Assembly (NCBI GenBank): GCA_015698045.1
Contig: BLAL01000252.1
Coordinates: forward strand, 868,001-932,000
Origin: Rhizophagus clarus
Taxonomy: Eukaryota; Glomeromycota; Glomeromycetes; Glomerales; Glomeraceae
Length of the DNA stretch: 64,000 bases
Direction: 5' to 3'
Positions 1 through 11,904 of the stretch are shown piece by piece (the stretch's first letter is position 1; each line of letters starts with the position of its first letter). Under the pieces are notes generated by a model. It was given only the letters and a program-made list of their open reading frames with translations. It was not told the origin of the DNA and did not search any database. A program made the translations under genes and the position numbers.

Positions 1-124
1 GAATCATATAGAGTGTGATACATAGGCAAATAAAATATTTGATATAAAATTATCAGGTTAAATCATTCAGGTAAAATCATTTCAGATGTAAATTATTTAT
101 ATACTTATTTATTTATATTTGAAA

Positions 125-450
125 TTATCAAAATTGTTATTATTAAGTTATTGCTAAATTATCTAAAAATATCATACAATTATTTAAAATTATTAAAATT
201 ATTATTATTAAATTGTTACTCAATTATCAAAAAGGATATTACATTTATACTCGATTGTTTAAAATTAGACAAACTGTTATTACTAAATTGCTACTTAATT
301 ATCAAAGAAGATGCTGCATTCATACTCAATTGTCTAAAATTAGTAATACTATTGTCACTAAATTATTACTTGATTATCAAAATGGATGCTTTATTTATAC
401 TTAATTGCATAAAATTATTTTAAAATTTTGCTAAATTATTACTAAATTAT
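125..450. repeat. AT-rich minisatellite, about 75-bp unit, 3-4 copies
   Basis: Three to four imperfect tandem copies of a roughly 75-bp unit built around TATTACTAAATTGTTACT-like and AATTATCAAA-like segments. Because the period is a multiple of three, it yields an open frame of 25-residue repeats (LNCYLIIK...FILNCLKL). The composition is purely AT-driven, so I treat it as a minisatellite and not a gene. Confidence 0.6.
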
Positions 451-2067
451 CTCATTATTAAATAAAATTACTCAAAATTCAGCCAATATTTTCTAATATT
501 TGAAAGTGAAATTTTGCTTAAATAACATTAAATATGTACAATTTCTCTTAATTTTTACAAATGAAAAATTTTTTGTTCTTCTAAAATTTAAAAAAAAAAT
601 CCACAATTTACTAAAATTTTCCTAGTAAATTATAAAATAATTGCATTTATTCAACTTATGTAAAGTCAAAAAACTTACTAATGCATAAAGATGTATTTAT
701 TATTATTATTTAACTATAATTTAATTATACCTTAATAATATAGCAGAACTTATTTATTATTAATAATTAACTATTTGTTAAATTAAATTAATAAATAAAA
801 AACACTTTTCTATAATTCTTAAAACCATATATAAAAATTTTTTTTATAAAAATTTATTTTTACAAAAATAAAAATTTTTATTTAAAACTTGACTTATGGA
901 AATAAATAAACAAATACTTTATAAAACTTTAAGTCTTACTACTAATGCTTTTTTGTCAAAAGATAAAAATATAACTTTTTTAATTCTGATTTTCTAGAAA
1001 CTTCATTAAAAACTCAAATAAAAAAAAAAAAAAGAAAAAAAAGAAGACTAAAAGTAAAAATTCTTAATCTATATTCACTTAATCTACTATTCCAATAATA
1101 ATTCAGGATATCCAAATAGCTGTTTAATTAATACAGTTTAAATAATAATTTTTATCTTTGATAAAAAAAAATTTTTAACATATAACAATGCAGAACACTC
1201 TAGAACAAGGCAAATATTTAGTAAAAACTTTTGATTCTAATACTAACCTAATATAATATAAATTTACTTCATAACAAATTAATATTCCTAATATGTTGAT
1301 ATCTTTAATAGTTTAGTTAAGTTTATGAATATTTAAAGCTTTCCTTCAAGATATTGTAGTAACTGCTAAAATTTTACTTAACCTTAAAAAAAAAAAGTGA
1401 GCAAGTCAATTGCATATAAAATATTATGTAAAGCACAATAATCAGTTATTGCAAATAATACATATTATTACGAGGAAAATATCTATATAAGTATTACACT
1501 ACTTTTCTAATAATAAACATTAAAGAATATGTTAGATAATCATACTAACATTTATATAGCATATTATAGGTGATCATGTTAATGGTATTTATTTAATATA
1601 TCAGAATAATTAATAAAACAAATAATTAAAACTTAAGTAAACAATAAGTATACAAATGTATTTTTAATAATTATTTATTTTTATTATTGAGCAATTAAGC
1701 TAATGGTTTCCCTTCAGTTCAATTACAGGTTATTTTCTATTCTAATTGACTAATAAGTTATATAAGTGATTAATTTACTATTAGTTTTATTCTACATTTT
1801 ATAATGATTAATTATTTACTAATATTACTTTAATTATCTGTTAGTTATTTTTTAAGTTTTATAATTGATAAAAAGTTATTATTAAGTTATTAATTAGTTT
1901 CTTACTTTTACTATTCTTTAACTATTATTTACTAGTTCTATACTACATTCTAGTTTCTTTTACTGGTATAATACCAAGACTTTCTAATTCTTTCTAATGA
2001 TGTAATTGTATTACTATCCAGTTATATCATATGTTTTGTATTACTATCCAATTATATTATAATTATG
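451..2067. other. AT-rich intergenic sequence, no gene seen
   Basis: Very AT-rich unique sequence with poly-A and poly-T runs. I see no coding frame, RNA gene or delimited repeat here. Confidence 0.5.
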
Positions 2068-2271
2068 TTCTGTATTAGAGTTATACTCTGAAATCCATCA
2101 ATCTGGATATCTGATCATCCATTCAAAAATTGATCAGATTCAGATTGACCAGATTGTATAATAGGATTAACCAGATAGATTAACAGATATCTGTTCATCT
2201 GATGAATTATTTTGTGTCATTAAATTGACCAATTTGACTAAATTATTTTATTTTTTTTTTATTATTATAAG

Positions 2272-2613
2272 TAGGGTTGGGAAGTGTACTGTATTGTATT
2301 AAGATTTTTTAGTACAGTACACTTTTTTAGAATTTTTTTCAAATTTTGATTTATACAATTATCTTGGCATTTAATAGTCCAATTTGAACAAACTTTTTTT
2401 TATTTTGTAAAGCTCAATAAGATCTATAAAATAAAAAAAAAATTCTTATAAATTGAATTACTAGATGTTAAAAAACTCATTAAAAATTTTTGGTTATATT
2501 ATATATAATAATATAAAATAGTACAAATTAGTACAGTGTACTAACTGTACTATATTGTACTATACTGTACTTTACTAAAATTTTGTTTAGTACACTGTAT
2601 TTTCTCAACCCTA
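2272..2613. mobile_element. Nested hAT-type MITE, perfect 8-bp TSD
   Basis: Termini TAGGGTTGGGAAGTGTACTG and inverted TAGGGTTGAGAAAATACAGT flank a 342-bp AT-rich interior. ATTATAAG at 2264-2271 is repeated exactly at 2614-2621. Subterminal copies of AGTACA/TGTACT form further dyads. The interior segment around 2355-2470 resembles that of the element at 58487-58867 although the ends differ. Confidence 0.85.
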
Positions 2614-2628
2614 ATTATAAGTTGTTAA

Positions 2629-3215
2629 ACAAAAAGCATGATCAGATTTCTGAAAATAAAATAGAAGAGAGTTGGTGAAAAATTGTTTTTTTTTTTTTTT
2701 AATAAATTTAATTATTTGTTTTTTTTTCTTCTATAAGATTATCAGACAAAGAACATGATCAGATTTTTGAAGTTAAAGTAAAGGAGGACTGGAAGAAGGT
2801 TTTTCATATGTTTTTTAATAAATTTAATTTATTTTTTTCTTTTTTTATAGGGCTTTTAGATAAAAAATATGCCTAGACTTTTTAAATTAAGATAAGGGAA
2901 AAGAATTTCGTTATTTTTTCCAATGAATTAATTAATTTATTTTTTTTTTTTTTTTGTAGAGTTATCAGATGAAAAGGATAATAGGACTTTTGAAATTAAG
3001 ATAAGAGAGAATCAAAAAAGGTATTTTCATTATTTTTTATTTTTAAAAAGTAACTAATTTATTTTTTTTTTCTTTTTTGTAGGATTGCTAGACGAAAAAT
3101 ATGATCAGACTTTTGAAAATAAAGTAAGGGAAAACTAGGAAAGATTTTCTATTATTTTTCTTTAATTTTAATTAATTATTGAGATAAAGGAGGACTGAGA
3201 GAAATTTTAGTTATT
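2629..3215 (+). repeat. Tandem array of exon-like units (about 110 bp, 5-6 copies)
   Basis: Each unit has a long T-rich tract ending in TATAG/TGTAG/ATAAG, then a purine-rich segment whose best frame reads like LLDEKYDQTFE-K or LSDKEHDQIFEVKV, then GTAAG/GTAAA/ATAAG-like donors. Units begin near 2629, 2741, 2850, 2959 and 3081, with a partial one near 3180. This matches acceptor-exon-donor order on the plus strand. The same unit recurs on the minus strand at 54655-55300 and 63245-63430. Splicing is an inference; some units carry stops. Confidence 0.6.
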
Positions 3216-3529
3216 TTATTTAAGAAATGTTCTATTTTTTTTACAATTTAAAGAAATTTTTCTATTTTAATAATAATAAAATTTTTTATTAATTTATTGA
3301 TAACTTAAATAAAAAATTTATTTAATGAAAAAATCAATAAAAAGATCAGATTATTTGATCAATCTGGTTAATCTGATCATCTGTGTAATATTTGATTAAT
3401 CTGATGTTATCTAACAGATCTATTCAGATTATCTGCAATTTGTTCATTCTTAATCTGAATAATCCATTTTTTGATCAGATCAGATGACAAATTGAATGGA
3501 TTTCACTAGAGCATACCTCTATTCTGTAT

Positions 3530-4480
3530 TATTATCATATGATCATATTATTTATTATATCTCTGTTAAATTATTTTTACTTCTATATTTACCACACTAT
3601 AATATTCTAAACTATTCAATATTAGTGTAAGATTTTTTACTTTTTGCATTCAATTTTGATTAGAAGTTCTGAATTGCTGATCATCTCTGTTATTACCAAA
3701 ATTAATCATTTATTAAATTATTTGTGACTCATCAGGTTACATCTTTACTTATATCTAAAATAGATGTTAATCAGCTAGTTATAATGCAACTAGTTATATT
3801 TAGCTTAGTATTCTCAGTCTAAAATGTTTTGTTTTGAATAGCTAATATATAAATAGATCATCAAACATCTATTCCACCACTTTCTTCTAGTAGTATTAAT
3901 ACCTTCAAAAAGAAAATAAATAAGGTTATAACTAGGGTGGTAAAAAAAATACTCATTTATATCCAAATTCTAATGATCAAAAAAAATAATATTAGGGATA
4001 TCTATGTTTATAATATACTTTTAGGTTAAATCCATAATAAAATTTTAGTCAAACTTAAAGCATAGAAAAATTTAATTTTAATGATAAGTAAAAAACAAAG
4101 AAAATATCAAATACTTCATATCAAAATATATCTTTTAACCTTTATATTTACTTCTTTTAAAAAGAGTATTTGGCAATACTCTTTAGACAATCAAGAAATA
4201 TAATGGTTTTCTAAAAACTGATTTTTACAATAAAAAAATAACATAAACAGTTTTGTTTGTATATTACAGTTAATTCTCTTTATAGTCATCTCTATTATAG
4301 TTATATTATCTTATATAGTTATCTTAGTTAAGTATTCCAAATTTTCATATATAAAATCTATCATTTATAGTCATAAACTACCTATAATTACAAACTATCT
4401 ATAGTCATTATTATATCTTTTTTTAAAAATTTTATATATATATAATTATAAAAAAATATTTATTAAAATATAATTGTTCT
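3530..4480. other. AT-rich intergenic sequence, no gene seen
   Basis: No supportable coding frame. The part at 4270-4410 has repeated TATAGTCAT/TATAGTTAT motifs that look like decayed repeat ends, but I could not delimit an element. Confidence 0.4.
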
Positions 4481-4484
4481 ATAA

Positions 4485-5150
4485 ACTGGCTAATGATTAG
4501 ATTTCAATGATCTTTAACTTATTAGATTCAACTCATTGAAAGGATCAGATGGTAGTAATTTTATAGTGATTAAATTAATATTGATTGAGTAATCCAATCA
4601 AATTGGTATTTTATATATATAAAATTGTGTAATATATAATATTTTGATTTTATTTTAATTACAACGAATTCTAGTAATTAGATTTTAATGATCTTACTAG
4701 ACTTATTAGAATCATTTCATCAAAAGAAATCCAATGGTAATAATTACATAATGGTTGATTAATATTAACTAAGCAATTTAATTTTAAAAATTAAATCAAA
4801 ATTTTATACATATAAAATTCACGTAATATTAAATATTTTGACTGTATTTTAATTACAATAGATTTTAATGATCAGATTTTAATAATCTTAGACTCATTAA
4901 AATCATCTCATTGAGAGAAAGTCAATGGTAATAATTTTATAATTATTGAATTAATATTGACTGAGTAATTTAATTTTAAAAACTAAATTAGCATTTTTTA
5001 TATGTAAAATTTGCATAATATTAAATATTTTGATTGTATTTTAATTATAATAAATTCTAGTGATCAGATTTTAATAATCTTAGACTCATTAGAATTATTT
5101 TATTAAGAGGAAACTAATGATAATAATTTTATAATAATTAGATTAATATT
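4485..5150. repeat. Satellite of about 185-bp units, interrupted by a hAT element
   Basis: Diverged tandem units each contain AGATTTTAATGATCTTA, a following ATTAGAATCATCTCAT-like segment, then ATTAATATTGA and ATTTAATTTTAAAAA. Units start near 4499, 4680, 4870 and 5063. The array resumes at 9121-9330 immediately after the 4-kb element at 5159-9120, which shows that the element landed inside a pre-existing satellite. Confidence 0.7.
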
Positions 5151-5339
5151 GACCAAGCTAAAGTTCTGAATGCGTCAGGTCAGGTCAGGTTATATCGTTA
5201 ACCTGAACCAAATAATTTTTTCAGGTCGGGTCAGGTTAGGTAACTTGTTCTGACCTGACCTGACCCGTTTGACCTGAAAGTATTCAGGTCACTTCAGGTA
5301 ACCAGGTAAACCTGATTACCCGAAGTTTTATTATTACGA

Positions 5340-5845
5340 ATATTTTAAATAAAAAAATGGTTTATGACATTTTTTCATAAAGCTAATTAAAAAAAATGTT
5401 GTAAAATATTTCTTTATTAGTAAAAATATACTGAAAAAACATTTCGCAACATTTTTTTATTAGTAAAAATATACTGAAAAAACGTTTCACATCATTTTTT
5501 CACAAAGCTAATTAAAAAATGTTGCAAAACATTTTTTGTTAATAAAATACACTGAAAAAACGTTTCGCAACATTTTTTTCATAAAATTAATTAAAAAAAT
5601 GTTGCAAAACATTTTTTCATTAGTAAAAATATGCTGAAAAAACATTTTGCAATGTTTTTCATAAAGCTAATTAAAAAAACGTTGCGAAATATTTTTTTAT
5701 TAATAAAATATACTGAAAAAATGTTTCGCAATATTTTTTCACAAAATTAATTAAAAAAATATTGCAAAACATTTTTTTATTAGTAAAAATATACTGAAAA
5801 AATATTTTACAACGTTTTTTCATAAAGCTAATTAAAAAAAAGTTC
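5340..5845. repeat. Hairpin array, left arm of the 4-kb hAT element
   Basis: About five units alternate AAAAACGTTTCGCAACATTT and its near-complement (AATGTTGCAAAACATTTTT), spaced by CATAAAGCTAATTAAAA or ATTAGTAAAAATATACTG. Each pair can fold into a hairpin. Variation between copies is concentrated at CG positions (CG, TG or CA). Confidence 0.75.
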
Positions 5846-6469
5846 ACTAGTTGAATGAAGGAATATTAGGTAAATTTTATATACCCGATAGTTCTATAAT
5901 ACATTTTTGATTTTAAACTGTGTGAAATCTGATTAATCAACCTGATTTGTGACCAGTTCTTGACGCAGATCAGAAATAAATTGTGCAACATTCAGTTAGC
6001 ACATATCGGGTAAATTACAGGTTAATTTTAAATAAATATCGGCAACCCGATTTGACCTGATGTAAATATGATATTTATATATCTGAAGCCTGATATTTAC
6101 ATAAATTAAACCCCTATATTTATTTTATTTATAATTAATATAATTAGCAATTAATAAAATATATAATGTTTATTGCTTAAATCGTACTATATATTACAAT
6201 ATAAACAAAATAATAAAATATTCAATATATATATTGTTTTAGTTATAATATCGTAAAATATATTATCCCTTATAATACACAAATATTTGTCAGTAGGAGA
6301 TCAGATTGAAGAATCTTTGTATATAGTCTTTCATTGAACCATTATACAGCAAATCCTACAAAAACAAAAAGGAAAATGTTAATAAACATTTCCTAAAGTC
6401 AATTTTGAAAACTACCTGAAAAATTAACATACCTATTATTCGTTCATTTACTTATTTTTCAATAGTTTG

Positions 6470-7160
6470 GATCCATTTCAGAAAGATGTTTTTGTTGATG
6501 CTATCACTACCCTATTGAAAGATAATCTTTCATGACTTTTAATGAAGTTTATCTTGTGCCCTAAATAAGTTCGAATGCCAAAATCTACAGGGATTAAAAA
6601 TAAAGCATTAACATGTTTTTTTAAACGTTAATTTTGAAATGCGAATCCAATAAAACCAAATTACCCATGTTGGTTATGTAAACTTTTCATAATTTCAATT
6701 ATGTTCGTAAAATTCTTTAGCTTATGCATCTAATATACAGTACCTTTGTCTTTTTAATAGGAATTCAAATCGAAACTGAAAAAGAAACTTATAAAAAAAA
6801 AATTAAAGGAAAATTTAATAAATACTTCTCAAAAAGTAAATTACACGTTCCAAAAATTTTATTAACTTTGAAACACATCCAAAAAGTCCACTAATTTAAA
6901 CCCATTTTCGGTTTAATTTTTTTTAAAAATAAAATTTTTGAAAATCAAGTTTCGTTCATAAACTGTATTTCTATAAAAATAATTAAAGAAATGTTAATAA
7001 ACATTTCTAACTATTAAACGAATATTATAGCTCAAAGTACAAAGAAAAATTGAAGTTGGATGAACTTGCCAGATTTATTCAATTGATACTTCAGAATTTA
7101 GAGCCTTCTGACAAAAGAATACTGACTATAGGCATCTGTTTAGTACATAAAAAAAATTAA
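6470..7160 (+). pseudogene. Exon-like coding scraps inside the 4-kb hAT element
   Basis: Two short stretches look like decayed exons and not random AT sequence. At about 6470-6535, after an acceptor-like TTTTCAATAG, the frame reads LDPFQKDVFVDAITTLLKDN. At about 7030-7158 it reads YKEKLKLDELARFIQLIL then QNLEPSDKRILTIGICLV. A further open stretch lies at 7476-7691. I do not recognise the family. They may be host exons captured by the element or remnants of its own gene. Copies of AATGTTAATAAACATTTC sit between them (6377, 6984). Confidence 0.3.
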
Positions 7161-7703
7161 TTAACATTATGTATTGACATCAACATGCTCTGGTTAACAT
7201 ACTCATAGAGAATACAACAAGTGCTATTCCTTAAGACAGTCCTAAGATTTATCTCTTTTTAAACTTTAGTCATTTTTTACAATAAAGATGAGACTACAGA
7301 CCTGTATGCCTATTATCACCTTTGAAATAGACGTCTCAGACTGCAAAAGAACAAACAAAAATGGTAGTTAATGTTTATTAAAAAATATAGAAAAGTAAAA
7401 ATTTGAAGTTTACCTTCAAGATAGGTTAGTTCTTTTTTCTCTGGATTAGTTCTTTGCAATTATAAAAAAAAAAATTTGAAAATTAAAAAAATTGGACTAA
7501 TCAATCTCATCAAAATTAATCTCATATCCGATAATTCACCTGAACTAGTTGATGGATATCCAATTAATCAATTCACTTTAGAGTTGCAGAGCCCTTTTTC
7601 TAAAAAACTTCAGTTATTAAAGCAAATTCTTTGTATAGCGTTAAGAACACTGTCTAAAATTCATTTAAAAAAAATTTTATTTTTAGTGTGAATAGTCTCA
7701 TTA

Positions 7704-7803
7704 GAATTCAGAATATTGCTGCTATAGCAGCTATCCACTCAAGATAACGTGTCATCCTTGTGCAGAGGCCATGCTAATCTTCTCTGTATCATTCTGAATT
7801 TAA
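7704..7803 (-). ncRNA. U6 snRNA-like sequence, diverged, inside a hAT element
   Basis: Read on the minus strand, 7795-7751 matches the most conserved part of spliceosomal U6 almost base for base: GATACAGAGAAGATTAGCAT (with the invariant ACAGAGA box and AGC triad), then GGCCTCTGCACAAGGATGAC. The flanks diverge. The usual 5' stem-loop is not recognisable and the 3' region is replaced by GCTGCTATAGCAGC. Even so, AATTCAGAAT just 5' of the ACAGAGA box pairs perfectly with ATTCTGAATT at the 3' end (7705-7714 with 7791-7800), mimicking the U6 telestem with different bases. An oligo-T run follows about 30 nt downstream, as a Pol III terminator would. It is either a pseudogene or a structured variant; sequence alone cannot decide. 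Confidence 0.75.
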
Positions 7804-8639
7804 TAAAAATAACCAATCTCTTCTGATTTCCAACCTCTTCCAACCTAAAAACTATCAGATAGTAGTGTTCGAAAAATTAATCTATCTAGTAAATAATAAT
7901 GTAATAATGTAATGTTAAACTTTTGGTATTTTGTAATTCTTTTATTAAATATAGAATGAATTTATAAATGAGATACCTATATAAATACTGAAGTATCTAA
8001 ACTACAAGTAGAACTTTTGGTGATAAGTGTTTATTACAAGAAAAGAACTATTCTTCTATCAAGACAGATTGCAGTTTGAAAAAATTGAAAATAGGATTTG
8101 CATACGGAAAATTGATACACAGCTTAAAACAATTTTTTTTAACGAATTTTAAAGTTAAAATAAGGATAACAAGTTGATACTATAACTCGTTAAATTTAAG
8201 CTTAAGATTATATTCATGCTTAAATTCAATCTAAATATCCTTTAGTAGTGTGTTTAGTTTTTTTTGTATAATACTTTAAATCTTTGAGTCCTTCTATCGA
8301 TCCCTCAAAATCTTCGTTATATTACTATATCATTGTGATCGAGAATATAGATTTGACTCAACAATAATAATATCGTAAAAAAATTTTATTATTATTCATT
8401 ATATTTTATAAAAAAAAAAATAAATGTAATGTTGTAAAATGTACATTTAATATCAAGCTTATAAAACCTGATTTTTATTATTTATCAGATTCTATTTATT
8501 GTAATAATCATACACTATTCTGCATATCAATATTTACCCGATAAATTAATGACCTATCAGACAAAATCCAATTTCTGAATTATCCTGATATTTGTCTGAC
8601 AGTTAATACATCGATTTTTCTTCATTTGACCTGTGGTTG

Positions 8640-8975
8640 TGAAATGTTTTTTGTTAATAAAATACACTGAAAAACCATTTTGCAACATTTTTTCACAAAA
8701 TTAATTAAAAAAACATTGTGAAACGTTTTTTATTAGTAAAAATATACTGAAAAACGTTTTGCAACATTTTTTCATAAAACTAATTAAAAAAAATGTTGCA
8801 AAACATTTTTTTATTAGTAAAGTACACTGAAAAAATGTTTTGCAATGTTTTTCACAAAATTAATTAAAAAATGTTGTGAAATATTTTTTTATTAATAAAT
8901 ATATACTGAAAAAACATTTCGCAACATTTTTTCATTAGATTAATTAAAAATATCGTGGAACTTTTTTTTATTAAA
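8640..8975. repeat. Hairpin array, right arm of the 4-kb hAT element
   Basis: Same alternating palindromic units as at 5340-5845 (AAAACGTTTTGCAACATTTT and complement, spaced by ACAAAATTAATTAAAA and TTAGTAAAAATATACTG), ending next to the right subterminal GGTCAGGTC zone. Confidence 0.75.
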
Positions 8976-9120
8976 TTGATTTCGGATTAACAGGTCAATT
9001 GGGTCAGGTCAAACCTGTAACCTGACCTGTTACCGGGTATTAAATTTGATGACCTGATCTGAATATTTCAGGTCAACCTAATGGGTAACCTGAATTGACC
9101 CTTACTCATTCGGAACTCTA

Positions 9121-9330
9121 GACCAAGCAATTCAATTTTAAAAACCAGATTGATATTTTTTATATGTAAAATTTGTGTAATATTAAATACTTTGACTGTA
9201 TTTTAATTATTATAGATTCTAATGATCAGATTTTAATGATCTTAGGCTCATTAGAATCATCTTATCAAGAGGAATCTAATGGTTATAAATCCATAATAAT
9301 TGAAATAATATTGACAAAATTATTGTGATA
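9121..9330. repeat. Continuation of the 185-bp satellite
   Basis: After the exact TSD GACCAAGC the satellite resumes with AATTCAATTTTAAAAACCAG and AGATTTTAATGATCTTAGGC, matching the units at 4485-5150. Confidence 0.65.
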
Positions 9331-9559
9331 TGAATATTTAATTAAAATTATTACAATTTATAATTCTAATCAAAATTACTAATTTAATTATTAAATTTTA
9401 TTACTTATAATTACATCTCATCATAATTACCAAATATAGATTGTCCTAATGTATAGCTATAGAAAAATTGATTATAACAATTTATCCCAAGACAACAGAT
9501 AGAAAAACTCGATTGTAATCTTTTTCAAAAAATTTGATAATGTAAAATTTTGTAAAAAT

Positions 9560-9854
9560 ACGAAATTTAATTTTTAAGCATAATGATATTGACTATTCTC
9601 TATATTGGTGTATAGCTTCTCTTTCTCCTTCCAAAAATAAAAAGTCCAAGAAATCTGATTCTAACTCTTCTAAAAAGGCCATAACTTCTCATTTCTTCAA
9701 AAAATATTCAAGTAATTTCAAATTTAATAAGAATATGACGAAAACTTTAAAAAAATCTAAAAAAGACAAAAAGAAAAAAAAATCTTTGAGTAAGAATATT
9801 GATGATAAGATGAATATTTTCAAATTGTTGTTAACTCTAATTTCTAAATTTTAG
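9560..9854 (+). pseudogene. 3' fragment of a LINE ORF1-like gene
   Basis: The plus-strand frame reads a lysine-rich tail (KSKKSDSNSSKK..., then KKSKKDKKKKKSLSKN) ending in DDKMNIFKLLLTLISKF and a stop at about 9854. The same tail occurs at 57490 (NDKMDIVKLLLTLIS) and, decayed, at 63905. Each is followed by a T-rich tract and a conserved GATATTGCCAAGCAACT-like segment, so all are copies of one retroelement 3' end. The N-terminal part is missing or unrecognisable here. Confidence 0.6.
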
Positions 9855-9859
9855 TTGAT

Positions 9860-10740
9860 TTATAATATTTTTTCAATATTTTTTTTTAATACATAAACTA
9901 TTTAAATGATATTGCCAAGCAACTTGCTATATGAAAGAATTTTAAGATGTTTTGATGTTGATATTTTAAGTGAAAATGATACATTATCAACAATATCTTG
10001 CAGGACTTTGTTTTAAAACTATATTTAAATCTTTGTATTTAATTTTTGTAATACTAAAACATAAGTAATTGCAATAAACTGGAAAAGTAATTTTTTTTTA
10101 AAAGTTCTGAGTTTTAACTGATTTATTACTATTTATTTAAATGTAATCTATAGACATATTACTTTTGTATTATTCTATTAGATAAAATTTTTGTATTATT
10201 CTTTTTCTCTTTACTTTTGTATTAACTGTGAATTGAACTTTTGTTTTATTAAAAATAAAAATTAAAAAAATTAGAAATAAAATAAAAATTAAATTAATAA
10301 AAAAGACATTTGATATAAATTCTATAATGTGATTATAATTTCATCTAAGAAAAATGACACAGTATTACATATTTTATGAAAACGATTACTGGATAAAATA
10401 TCATCTAGGATAACATATAAAATAGACTAACTGATTTTATTATTAATGATATTATACAGTATAATAGTAAATATCATACTTATCTTCATATTACTTTAAG
10501 GGTACTAAAAGTGAAGTCAAAGTATTAAACAATATAAACAATTATAACAAGAATTATTAAATATCAAAATCTATAATGATTTGCACTATTCAATTTTGTC
10601 TTCTTTTTTTCTGCTATACTATTATATAAAAAATAAAAGGAAAAGGAATGCAATTCTTTTAGTTTGAATATTTATTAAGGGTTAGATTAAAGATTTGACA
10701 ATTAATTCTTAGATTTCTTTTTTTCATCTACTCTTATATA
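9860..10740. other. AT-rich intergenic sequence, no gene seen
   Basis: After the conserved post-ORF segment (9908-9960) the sequence is AT-rich with no supportable gene. Confidence 0.4.
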
Positions 10741-10829
10741 TCAAACTGTTTTTAAAAAAAATTATTAAATGATGATTTTTAGATGGTTTTTTATTTTATT
10801 TTTAATTTTAATTTTATTTTTAATTTATT

Positions 10830-11240
10830 TATTTTTTATTACTTTTTTTTCTTTTTGTTATTTTTTTTTCTTTTTGTTATTTTTCTTTCTTTTTGTTATT
10901 TTTCTTTCTTTTTGTTATTTTTCTTTCTTTTTGTTATTTTTCTTTCTTTTTGTTATTTTTCTTTCTTTTTGTTATTTTTCTTTCTTTTTGTTATTTTTCT
11001 TTCTTTTTGTTATTTTTCTTTCTTTTTGTTATTTTTCTTTCTTTTTGTTATTTTTCTTTCTTTTTGTTATTTTTCTTTCTTTTTGTTATTTTTCTTTCTT
11101 TTATTATTTTTTCTTTCTTTTATTATTTTTTCTTTCTTTTATTATTTTTTCTTTCTTTTATTATTTTTTCTTTCTTTTATTATTTTTTCTTTCTTTTATT
11201 ATTTTTTCTTTCTTTTATTATTTTTTTTTTTCTTTTATTA

Positions 11241-11291
<51 letters not shown>

Positions 11292-11330
11292 TTTTATTTT
11301 TCTTTTATTTCTTCTTTATTTTTTTTCTAA
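10830..11330. repeat. Polypyrimidine minisatellite, 19-bp unit, then poly-T
   Basis: At least a dozen near-identical copies of a 19-bp unit (TTATTTTTCTTTCTTTTTG) switch near 11100 to a variant with TTA in place of TTG and end in a T run of about 50 bases. Open frames across it encode only F/L/S/Y repeats and are artefacts. Long one-strand pyrimidine tracts of this type can form triplex or slipped structures. Confidence 0.9.
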
Positions 11331-11904
11331 TTTCTTTTATTTTCTTTATTATTATTATTTTTTTTTAATACAATAATTCCTATTTTTTATTAATATATTT
11401 TTTTTTTAAAAAATAAAAGTATTATAATAAATTTCAAAAATAATAATATCAATATTTGTATTTATTCTTTTAAATCTAAAATACTGAAAATATGAATTTC
11501 GAATTATTTTGGAGGTTATCTTCAAAAAAAAAATTGATTATTTAATAAATATTATTAACATTTAATTTTTATATTTTTTTAAAATCAGAAGTTAAAGTAT
11601 AATTCCAGCTTTTTTTTATTAATTTAGTTTAATAAATATTATATTAACATTTAATTTGAATTTTTTTAGGTTTAAAAGTCTGAAATATAGCTCTGGACTA
11701 AAAATTCTTTTTTATTCATTTTTATCTGATATTGAAAATATATATATATTTATTAGATTAGATAGAACTATATTATAATTACTTCTATTCTATATGCAAT
11801 ACTTCTAGCTATTAGCCAGTCTGAATATCCATTTAAAAATTAATTATAAAATATTAAAAATTAATCCTACAATAAAATTAAATAAATAAATAAAACTAGT
11901 AAAT

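Larger units (their letters stand above)
2076..3521. mobile_element. Non-autonomous hAT-type element, perfect 8-bp TSD
   Basis: The left terminus TAGAGTTATACTCT...GAAATCCAT and the right terminus (read inverted) TAGAGGTATGCTCT...GAAATCCAT form imperfect inverted repeats. TTCTGTAT at 2068-2075 is repeated exactly at 3522-3529. An 8-bp duplication with TA-starting termini fits the hAT superfamily. Subterminal zones (2090-2220, 3345-3500) are rich in short GATCAGATT/AATCTGATC palindromic motifs, as expected of transposase-binding repeats. There is no transposase frame. The interior holds a nested MITE (2272-2613) and a tandem exon-like array (2629-3215). Confidence 0.85.
5159..9120. mobile_element. 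4-kb hAT-type element carrying a U6-like sequence
   Basis: Termini TAAAGTTCTGAATG and inverted TAGAGTTCCGAATG are flanked by exact 8-bp duplications, GACCAAGC at 5151-5158 and 9121-9128. Subterminal zones are packed with GGTCAGGT/ACCTGACC motifs on both sides, followed inward by palindromic AACGTTTCGCAACGTT-like arrays (5340-5845 and 8640-8975). The interior (about 5.9-8.6 kb) carries exon-like coding scraps and a U6 snRNA-like sequence but no hAT transposase. The 810-bp element at 27710-28519 has the same ends, subterminal motif and hairpin array, so this may be the same family with extra cargo. Confidence 0.85.

Noticed and set aside
10769..11376. Three overlapping open frames of up to 199 codons
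   Set aside because: They translate a polypyrimidine minisatellite (F, L, S, Y repeats only) and have no start context, domain or conservation signal.
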